Positions 55,881 to 64,000 of a stretch of DNA of 64,000 nucleotides are shown one piece after another. Position 1 is the first letter of the stretch, and each line of letters opens with the position of its first letter. The position numbers and the translations under genes were made by a program. A model generated the notes under the pieces. That model searched no databases. It was not told the DNA's origin and saw nothing but the letters and a program-made list of their open reading frames with translations. Source of the stretch: Ostreococcus lucimarinus CCE9901. Its lineage: Eukaryota > Chlorophyta > Mamiellophyceae > Mamiellales > Bathycoccaceae. The stretch spans positions 130,001-194,000 of the forward strand of contig NC_009366.1 of NCBI RefSeq assembly GCF_000092065.1, written 5' to 3'.

Positions 55881-58641
55881 ATGCGCGCGGCGAGCGAAAA
55901 GGCGAAGCGAGAGTTCATGAGCAGTGATCGAGGCGTGGTGTCCGTGTGCTCGTGTTTGTTGAAGGTGCGTTCGGGGAAGGAAACTCGGATTGCGTCGGGT
56001 TGCGTCGGGCCGCGTCGACGCGTCGACGATTGAGATCGGCGATTGAACGAGACTGACTGACTCGCTCGTTTTCGATGCTCAGGAGCTCGAGGGCACGAGC
56101 GTGGATTGGTCCGTGGACGTCATCGGCGCGATGACGAATTTAATGGTGCAGTTCTCAGACTTAGATTGCGTGGACGTCGATCGCGTGCGAGATAAGTTGA
56201 TCGATGCGTTTGAACGCTTGGTCGATTACGCGCAGACGGCGGCGGAGAGCAATTTCTCTTCCATGTCCAAGGATATGCGCGATGTTTATGTGGATATCGT
56301 GTGGATTATTACTGAGTTGGTGAATGGTGCGGATGCGAAAGAAAAAGCGGATTGGGAGCGATTCGTCAACACCGCTACTAACGCGATTCTCATCGAAAAT
56401 TTGCCCCCTCTGATGCGACGGGAAACGCTTCTCTGTTTGAAATCGGTCACGCAAGGATGTGTGGACACGTCGACCGCACTTAAAGATGCGATTTATCCGA
56501 ACGCTAACGTCAAAAGAAGTAGACGCGGTGACTCGAACTCCAAGCTCGGTTTACTTAGGCAAGTGTTTTTGAAGTGCGGCGATTTCAACGCCCAAAAGCA
56601 CATCGCCGAGATTTTGTTCCGTCTCGTCAAGGCGAACCTTCTCGAACAAGACGTCGCGTCTACCATCTTCAAGCACGTGACGTCACAGTTTAAGGATTTA
56701 TTCAGGATTCAAGATACCGCGCAGATGTTCAAATCGCTCAAGACTTTGGTTCGACACTTCAACGCCGCGCAAGGCAGCGCTGCCTCGGTCAAGTCTTTTG
56801 AAGCCAAAAATTTACGTCTAGTTGACTTGCAAGTGCACGATAAATGGGTCAATTTCGGTCAAGAAATGCTCACCGTGCACGTGGTCATGGAAGACGATGG
56901 TAGTATTGAGCCGGTGGATATCTTGTACTCGAACATTCGCGCGTTTTCTATGCCCAAGAAAAACGTCGCGCACATCGGCATTCGCGAGAAACCTCTTGGC
57001 TTGGCGGCGGAAGATCCTTTTGATATCGAAGACGACGAGTGGATTCAAATCGAATTCCATGATCAAAATGTTCCGGCTGTGATTGAACAGCTGTTTCGAA
57101 TCGGTAAGCAAAACGACATCGTCGAAATGTACATCACGAATGCAAACTTGGTGCCGAGCAAAAAAATGTCCGCGGGCATCTTAGACGTCGAATTGAACTC
57201 TGAGTCTGAATCTTTGGAACATGATGCGCCCGCGGTGAAACCGACGCCCGTCGTGCTCAAATCGAAGTCGAAGCCGAAGCCGAAGAAAGCGCCTCGGAAG
57301 ACTCGTGAGAAAACTGCCGCTCTAGTGGTCTCCGAAACAGAATCCGATTCTGAGGAAGTGCCGAAAGCCGTCAAGCCGACGCAAGCGTCTCGACAGCTTC
57401 CGAAGCGTAAAGCGAAGCAAGATGGTATCAAAAAGTTAAACCAGCAGCTCAATGATATTTTAGAGACTTCCGATCTCGCCGAAGAGCCTGAACCGTCGCT
57501 GTCTCCTCCACCGGCAAAGCGCACCTCGCCTCCGCAACGACTTCAACCTGTTCGTCAGCTTGAGTATTCTCCGCGACGCGAAATGGAGGACGATGAGGAC
57601 AACGACAACGACGACGACGACGCGCAAGAAGATGAATGGACTCATGAAGATATTCCTGCTCTCGTGAAGATGATCAAGGCGAAAGGTACGACGAAGAAGC
57701 AGCGCGAGGAATACCAGCGCGTCGTCGATCGATTGAAGCAAAGCGAATCTCGCGATGTTTCTTTGGGGAAGTCATTGTTTAAAACGCCCGCGCCGTCGCT
57801 TCAAGCGCCGAAGACCGGACCACGACCTGGCATACTCAAGTCCCCCGACGCTAAGCGTTTGAAAACCGGTCCTTATGATAGCGTCGTGGATTGGCGCAAG
57901 CGTCTCGCCCCAGTTCAAACGACAAAGAAGCCCGCTCGAACGACTACGACGGCGACTACGACTACGACGGACTTGAACTTTGACGACGATGAAGACGATG
58001 AAGACACTGGTGGTGGTACTTTAACCCCTCTGTCAAACTTTCTCAACGCATCTGACGATGTCTCGCCGTTACTGAGCGACGAAAAAGCGAAGAAGAAGTC
58101 TAAAACTCGCCGCTCGGCGCCCGCGGACGTCGCCGCCATGGGCGACGACATGGTTGGATTCCAGCAAATGATGCAATCTCTCGCCGAACGCAATCGACGA
58201 ATCGCGCGCGAGCGCATCGAGTCACTCGTGAACGAGTTCAGAGTCGAGTCCGAGGCCGCGAGTCGTAAGTTCATCTCTCAAGCCGAACAAGATTACGAAA
58301 CGTTCGCGCGCGCCGCCGGGCGCCAAGCCGCCGAGCGTTCGCGAGAGTCCAAAACCATCGCCTCTCGCGTCGAAGCCCTCACTCGCGAGTACAAATCCGC
58401 GCTCCGCGTCGCCTACGAAGATTTTACCGCCAACAAGCGCGCCATCGTCGCCGACACCGCCCGCATCACCGACGATCTCGCGCAAATCGACGCCAAGCAC
58501 GCCGCCGCCGCCAAGCGGCTCCTCGAAAAGCTCGACGCCAAGCGCCGCAAGGTCGCCACCGACGTCGACACCGCCGCTCGCGCCGCCCACACCAACGACG
58601 GCGTTAAATCCATGCTCTTAGAGCTCGCTCGCAAGATGTGA
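55881..58641 (+). CDS. SYCP2-like (meiotic axis core type) protein
   Basis: Spliced as 55881-55964 and 56083-58641, about 880 residues; an earlier exon is possible. The 118-base intron has donor GTGCGT, branch ACTGAC and acceptor CTCAG, joining CSCLLK to ELEGTSVDWSVDV. The N-terminal 220 residues are ARM-like helices (LRQVFLKCGDFNAQKHIAEI). A beta-rich Spt16M-like domain follows (VHDKWVNFGQEMLTVHVVME, VDILYSNIRAFSMPKKNV, WIQIEFHDQNVPAVIEQLF). Then come a long disordered Lys/Ser/Glu/Asp-rich region and a C-terminal coiled coil (about 700-880). That order is the architecture of SYCP2/Red1/ASY3 axis proteins. Family placement rests on architecture and domain resemblance; no search was possible. 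Confidence 0.55.
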
Positions 58642-58717
58642 GCGCGTCTCGCGTCTCCGATACGTCCGCCCGATACGTCCGCCCTCGTCCGTCTTATCTA
58701 AAAAAAAAAAGACCAAG

Positions 58718-61479
58718 ATGGTCTTTGTCGTCGCACCCTTTTTCTCGACGTCACCACGTTTCCGAGTCCCCCGAACGACCGTTCGCGACCCATCGGCTGA
58801 TCTTTTTCGCTCCAGCGTGGCGGCGACCGGGACGAATGCGCGTGCCGTCGTCGCGTCGTCGCGCGCGCGCGTCGCGTCACATCGACGCGTGCGCGCACAC
58901 CGACGACCGGTAGACATGATCGCACACACGGCGACGTCGCGCGTCGTGCGCGCGCGCGCCGCGACGCGCGGACGCGGGACGACGACGACGACGACGCGGA
59001 GAATTATCCAAACGCGCGGCGCCGCGCGCGAAGACGCGCGCTGGGCGACGCCGCGATGCGTCCCGGCGCCCGGCGCGCGAGCGATGGTGAACGTCGGAGG
59101 ACGACACGCGCGCGCCGCGGGGGGCGGACGGATGGATCGACGACGCAACGCGGCGACGAGGACGACGAGCGCGAGCAAGGGCGAAGGGGACAACGCGGCG
59201 AGCACGGAGGAGATTGAAAAGTGCCTCGAGGATGAGGAGTGCAAGAGCGAGACGCTGATGACGTTGGAAAACGCGCTCGCGAGCGTGGACAGCGACGTCG
59301 TGGGTGACGCGGATGGTGGAGTTGTGGTGAAGAAGGAGACGACGCCGAAGGCGTTCGTCAACGCGAAAACCATCGACGAGTCGGATTTCGAGGACGTGGT
59401 GGTTTCTGAACCGCCGTTGAACATTGAACGATTGAAATCAGTAGGAACGATCGCTCGATCGTTCGAGATTTGGAGCTTTGTCGTGGCGTTCGTGTTCAGA
59501 CGGGTTTTCATAGGGGTGAAGTGGTCGTACAAGGGCGGATACACCGAGGAGAAGCGCATCGCGAGGCTCGAGCGTTTGGCGAGCTGGTTGCGCAAGGGGC
59601 TGCTTCGACTTGGACCGACGTTCATCAAGGTTGGTCAGCAGTTCTCTACTCGTGTTGATGTGTTGAGCCCGCAATTCATTCGAGAGCTCGAAAAGTTGCA
59701 AGATCGCGTCCCGCCGTTTCCGACCAAGCTCGCCAAGGAAATCCTCGACGAAGAGCTCGGTGGTCCGGTTGAATCGTTCTTCGACAATTTCGAAGACACT
59801 CCGCTCGCGGCGGCGTCCTTGGGTCAGGTCCACCGCGCGCAAATGAAGGCGACGGGCGAGCAAGTCATCATCAAGGTGCAACGCCCGGGCTTGAAGGAGA
59901 TTTTCGACATTGACCTTAAAAACTTGCGCGTCATCGCCAAGTGGTTGCAAAAGGTCGATCCGAAGAACGACGGCGCCAAGCGCGATTGGGTGGCGATTTT
60001 CGATGAAACGGCGCGCGTGCTGTACGATGAAGTCGACTACACCAACGAGGCGAAGAACGCGGAAGAGTTCAAGAAGCAGTTCACCGGCGACGACTGGATA
60101 AAGGTTCCTCGCATTTACTGGGAATTCACCAAGCGTCGTACGTTGTGCATGGAGTACGCGCCGGCGACGAAGATCAACGATGTGGAGGCCATTAAGGCGA
60201 TGGGAATCGATCCCGATCGCATGGCTCGCCTCGCCGTCGAGGCTTACTTGCAGCAAGTGTTGCGATTTGGTTTCTTCCACGCGGATCCGCACCCTGGTAA
60301 CGTCGCCGTCGACAAGGGTGATCCGGAAGGCAAGGGGCGATTAGTTGTGTATGATTACGGTATGATGGGTCGCATTCCCAGCCAAACTCGTGATGGATTG
60401 TTAGATTTGTTCTATGCGACGTACGAAGGTCAAAGCGACAGCGCCGTGAAGGCGTTGATGAAGATGGGCGTGCTCGTGGACACGGGCGCCGATCTCACCG
60501 CGGTGAAGCGTACGGCGGATTTCTTTTTGACGCAATTCGATGCTCGCATCAACGCGCAAAAGAAGGCTCGCGAAACGAACAAGGAAGAGTTTGAGGCTGA
60601 GTTCAAGGCGCCGCGCACCAAGGAGGAGAAACAGCAAGTTCGCAAGCGCATTTTGTCCAACATCGGCGAAGATTTGCTCGTCGTGAGCAAGGATCAACCG
60701 TTCCGATTCCCGGCTGAATTTACATTTGTGGTGGTAAGTACTCGCTCGCTCGCTCGCTCATCGACAGTGGCACTTTGCAGATCGTTTGCGATGATGAGAC
60801 AACGCTATCTAGATACACTTTCTCGATGAATGTTTCTGGGTTTCGGCTCGGCGCAGTGTTGATTACTTTACAGCAATGTGGTTTCTCTGAGCATACGCAC
60901 TCGGCTCGTCGACCAAAGCGTCATCTCGCGAACGCACTGAAACTGACCTATAAAATTTCTTCCCTCTCACAGCGAGCCTTCTCCGTGTTAGACGGAATCG
61001 GTAAGACGCTCAACAAGAAGTTTGACATTTCCGAAATCGCGGCGCCGTACGCGCGCAACTTGCTCATTGAAGCGAACCCGAACTCGTTGCCGCCGCAAGT
61101 CGTGACGGCTCAGCGCGACTGGTTGCGTCGCGCCGATGCTCAAACGAAGGCCATCGTCAACTTGTTCAAGGGTCCGGATGCCATTTATGACATTGCGGAC
61201 ACCATGCGTCGCATCGAAACGGGCAAGTTGAAGATTCGCGTCCGCGCTCTCGAAGCCGAACGCGCGCTTGATCGCATGGCCATCATGCAAGGCGTTACGA
61301 TTCAAGCTCTTCTCGCGGCCTGCGCGACGAACATTGGTGTTGTGTTGTACGTGAGTAGCTTGACATTGTACGCGCAATGCGCGTTTGGCGCCGCCGGTTT
61401 GCTCGCGTTCAAGGCGCTCACGGGCCAACTCAAGGTTGCCAAGCTCTTGAAGAAGGAGAACTCCATCCTCGGAGCTTAG
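58718..61479 (+). CDS. ABC1K: plastid ABC1/UbiB-family atypical kinase
   Basis: Spliced as 58718-60733 and 60973-61479, giving 840 residues from the first ATG; ATG 58916 (MIAHTATSRVVRARAATRG) is an equally good transit-peptide start. ABC1K motifs: KxGQ motif TFIKVGQQFSTRVDVL, Ala-rich loop AAASLGQVHRA, VIIKVQRPG, catalytic HADPHPGN and metal-binding YDYGMMG. The exon join gives FTFVVRAFSVLDGIG, as in plant ABC1Ks. Two C-terminal hydrophobic segments end the protein. The intron (239 bases, GTAAGT donor, ACTGAC branch, pyrimidine-rich acceptor) is AT-richer and far more 3' than others here. Plastid ABC1Ks sit in plastoglobules and regulate prenyl-lipid metabolism. Confidence 0.93.
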
Positions 61480-61624
61480 ACGCGCGGAGGAAACGTACGA
61501 CGAACGTAGAGATACATATGTGGCATTTAATGCAACGCTCAAAATTCATTATTAAAATTATAAACACCTCACGACGACGAATTGATGAGTGAAGCCGCGT
61601 TAAAAATATGAGCCGGCGGCGACG

Positions 61625-62899
61625 CTAAAAATCGCAGTCAGTGCGGAACGAGTGATTCTCTTCTCCACCCTGCATGACGCCTGCTTTCTGGTACTGATCC
61701 ACGCGATGTTCGAAAAAGTTTGCCTTGCCTTGGAGCGAAATGAGCTCCATCCAATCAAACGGATTGACCGCGTTGTAAAGCTTCGACACGCCCAACTGAA
61801 GGAGAAGTCGGTCGGCGACAAACTCGATGTACGTGCTCATCATGTTTGCATTCATACCGACGAGGGAACAGCTCAGAGCGTCGCACACGAACTCTTTCTC
61901 TATTGTCACCGCATCTCCAACGAGTTGGTGTAGAACCTTCTCCGATAATGGATTCTCCAGCATGCTATACAACAGACACGCAAAGTCGCAGTGTAATCCT
62001 TCGTCGCGGCTTATGAGCTCGTTGGAAAATGTCAAACCACGCATCAATCCTCGCTTTTTCAACCAGAAGATGGCGCAGAAAGATCCGCTGAAGAAAATTC
62101 CCTCCACGCACGCGAAACCGACGAGACGCTCGGCGAAACTCGCGTCGCTACCGATCCATTTGAGCGCCCAATCCGCCTTCTTTGCCACGGTGGGCACCGT
62201 GTGAATCGCCCGAAACAAGTCGGATTTCTTCTTTGGATCCTTAATGTACGTGTCCAAGAGCAACGAATACATCTCGCTGTGAATGTTTTCGATCGCGAGC
62301 TGAAAGCCATAAAACGATCGAGCCTCCGGGAGCTGCACATCCGTCATGAACCGAGAGCATAAATTCTCCAACACGATGCCGTCGCTCGCGGCGAAAAACG
62401 CCAACACGTGCGATATAAAGTGTTGCTCGTTATCGTTCAATGTGATCCAATCTCTGTAATCGTACGTCAAGTCGACCTCCTCCGCCGTCCAAAAACTCGC
62501 CTCCGCCTTCTTATACATCTCCCAAACCTTCGCGTGCTTGATCGGAAACAAACAAAACCGATCGGGATTGTCTCGCAACAGCGGCTCCGCCGCGTCTCGC
62601 TCCCGCGACGCCGTCGCCCGCGCCCTCGCCGCCTCCTGATCCGCCCTCGCCGCCCACGGCGACATCGCCGCTATGCGTTCCGCCACCTCCTCCAGCTCCA
62701 AGTGCGTGCTCGACGCGCTCAGCGATTCGCTGCTCGACGTCCTTCGCGCGCGTCTCGCCGCCGCCTCTTCGCCGTCGCCCCCCCCTTTCGCCGCGTCCTC
62801 GCCCACCGCCGCGTCTCCCGTCCCGTCCGCGCGCGCCTTCCCGCGCAACCACGTCCTCGGGTGCAAGTCCTCCACCGAATCCTTCACGTTCGTCATCAT
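61625..62899 (-). CDS. RNR2: ribonucleotide reductase small subunit R2
   Basis: A 424-residue class I R2. Iron ligands and radical site are intact: [28 protein letters not shown] (Glu, His, radical Tyr), [18 protein letters not shown] and [14 protein letters not shown]. The C-terminal tail FRTDCDF keeps the F-x2-D-x-D-F pattern that docks on R1. The first 110 residues are a longer than usual acidic/Ala-rich extension ([20 protein letters not shown] onward). It makes deoxyribonucleotides in the cytosol or nucleus. Single exon with ATG 62899. It is divergent from QCR8. Confidence 0.96.
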   Translation of the reverse strand: MMTNVKDSVEDLHPRTWLRGKARADGTGDAAVGEDAAKGGGDGEEAAARRARRTSSSESLSASSTHLELEEVAERIAAMSPWAARADQEAARARATASRERDAAEPLLRDNPDRFCLFPIKHAKVWEMYKKAEASFWTAEEVDLTYDYRDWITLNDNEQHFISHVLAFFAASDGIVLENLCSRFMTDVQLPEARSFYGFQLAIENIHSEMYSLLLDTYIKDPKKKSDLFRAIHTVPTVAKKADWALKWIGSDASFAERLVGFACVEGIFFSGSFCAIFWLKKRGLMRGLTFSNELISRDEGLHCDFACLLYSMLENPLSEKVLHQLVGDAVTIEKEFVCDALSCSLVGMNANMMSTYIEFVADRLLLQLGVSKLYNAVNPFDWMELISLQGKANFFEHRVDQYQKAGVMQGGEENHSFRTDCDF

Positions 62900-63351
62900 C
62901 GCAAGCCTCGCGCGCGTTCGCCCCGTGCCCGCGCGTTCGATCGTCGCGCGCGAATCCCGTCGGAATTCCCTCCCGTCGCGCCGCCTCGCCGCGCGATCGC
63001 GACGCCGGTCGCGCGGATTCGCGTCGCGATCGCGTCGTCGTCGCGCGCTCTCGCGTCGTCGCGTCGCGTCGTCGCGTCGCGTCGTCGGCCGTCGAGGAAT
63101 CGCGACGACGACGGACGCGACGACGCGAATCGTCGACGCCGCGCGCGATCGCCGTCATAAATGGGTCTTTCGTGTGCCGAAATACGTACATCGATCCCTT
63201 GTCGAATCGTGACTCGAGAGAAGTCCCCCGGGCCGTCTCATGGTCCGTGTGCGTCTGACCGCACGCGAGTGAGACCGCGCGCGATCGCGAACGCGCGATC
63301 GCCGCGATCGACGCGCGCGACGTCTCGACGCGCCTCGATCGCGGCGTCGAC
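62900..63351. other. divergent spacer between RNR2 and QCR8
   Basis: About 450 bases of GC-rich sequence with TCGCGTCGTCGCG-type low complexity near 63050-63090. I looked for E2F sites expected for R2 and found no good match by eye. No gene or known repeat. Confidence 0.45.
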
Positions 63352-63818
63352 ATGGCGAAGGTCCCCGCGCGACTGCGAAGCGTGACGTACAGCCTGTCGC
63401 CCATGCGCACGGGCGTCATGCACGGCCTGTTCAAGGATTGGGCGTCGGGCATGGCGACGCGCGTCAAGGAGAACGCGGTCGACGCGGGCGTGTTCTGCGC
63501 GCTGCCGCTCGGCGCGACGGTGTGGTGCGTCGAAGCGAGACGACGACGACGCGAAACGGTGACGCGACGACGACGCGCGACGACGACGCGACAAAACGGG
63601 ACGGGACGGATGAGGGATCGCGGGGCAGAGGCGTAGGGTCGCCGGAGCGCGACGACGGGGGGGGCGAGCGAGAAGACACGACCGCGAACGATCGGTCAGG
63701 GCGCGTCGAGGGGGTGGTGCGCGCGAACGCGTGACTGACGAACGCGCGTTCGATCGCGATCGAACGCAGGTACGCGTTGAATTACAAGGAAAATGAAAAG
63801 TTGGAGCACCGATATTAA
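63352..63818 (+). CDS. QCR8: cytochrome bc1 complex subunit 8 (QCR8/UQCRQ)
   Basis: Spliced as 63352-63524 and 63770-63818, giving 73 residues. Exon 1: MAKVPARLRSVTYSLSPMRT, then GLFKDW and a membrane helix (VFCALPLGATVW). Exon 2 completes the Trp and adds YALNYKENEKLEHRY, the invariant family ending. The 245-base intron has donor GTGCGT, branch ACTGAC and acceptor CGCAG. Without the last 49 bases the protein would run into intron. It is a single-span subunit of mitochondrial complex III. The remaining 180 bases of the window show no gene. Confidence 0.93.
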
Positions 63819-64000
63819 ATTCGAGCGGCGCGCGCGAGCGAAGGGGTCGAGCGAACGACCGACGTCGCTCGCGCGGTAGAGCGCGTCTTAATTTAGAATT
63901 GTAACGTTTAGAAGGACGCGCGCGCGCGCGGTGGTCGCGACGTCGCGCGCGTGATCGAACCGCGGCGCGAGGGACCCTCGAGCGCGCGGCGCGCGCGGCG

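Noticed and set aside
63858-63890. tRNA D-arm-like sequence (GCGCGGTAGAGCGCG)
   Set aside because: No acceptor stem, anticodon stem or T-arm with GTTCGA is found around it; it is a CG-rich palindrome.

Overview
The window is nuclear DNA of a very compact, GC-rich green picoalga. Gene content (plastid acyl carrier protein, Tat-routed lumenal cyclophilin, plastid ABC1 kinase, UROS, plant-type XAP5, HPAT-like glycosyltransferase, UPL3-type HECT ligase), short intergenic spacers and a few short 5'-proximal introns with a shared ACTGAC branch-site motif all fit a Mamiellales prasinophyte, most likely Ostreococcus. That assignment is from protein character and gene style, not from a database match.

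Layout. 1-8.1 kb: 3' part of proteasome RPN2, UNC50, a MAU2/SCC4-like cohesin loader, a RING protein head-to-head with an AIM24-domain protein, and a small unknown. 8.2-8.7 kb: a 38-bp minisatellite, then COPII SEC31, a CFIm68-like RRM protein and XAP5. 15.1-21.3 kb: four adjacent thiamin salvage genes: a ThiD-ThiE fusion, TenA, a sodium:solute symporter with a TPP riboswitch in its leader, and ThiM. 21.5-22.7 kb: a divergent histone H2A/H2B pair. 23-33.5 kb: long-chain acyl-CoA synthetase, RPL26, MCM8, UROS, a CP12-like peptide and an ALIX/Bro1 protein. 33.6-43 kb: a large HECT ligase, lumenal cyclophilin, an unknown plastid protein and RimO. 43.3-51.7 kb: a NUMOD3-motif protein, plastid ACP, an HPAT-like glycosyltransferase, a Qa-SNARE, an AT-hook/Csm1-like protein, a PH-domain protein and mitochondrial L27. 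52.3-63.8 kb: polyubiquitin, elongin C, a hot-dog thioesterase, a SYCP2-like protein, an ABC1 kinase, ribonucleotide reductase R2 and QCR8.

Most genes are housekeeping and unrelated to their neighbours. The exception is the thiamin block, where import, recovery of the pyrimidine and thiazole halves, phosphorylation and condensation are encoded side by side, with product-sensing RNA on the transporter. Two other recurring structures are a dispersed roughly 80-bp repeat found in intergenic DNA at seven places, and a 204-bp inverted repeat built from two copies of it next to the riboswitch.

Many open frames begin at TTG or GTG or run through introns. The coordinates below use ATG starts and spliced models wherever donor, ACTGAC branch site, acceptor and protein continuity agree. 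The 5' ends of TenA, the Csm1-like gene and the SYCP2-like gene stay unresolved.
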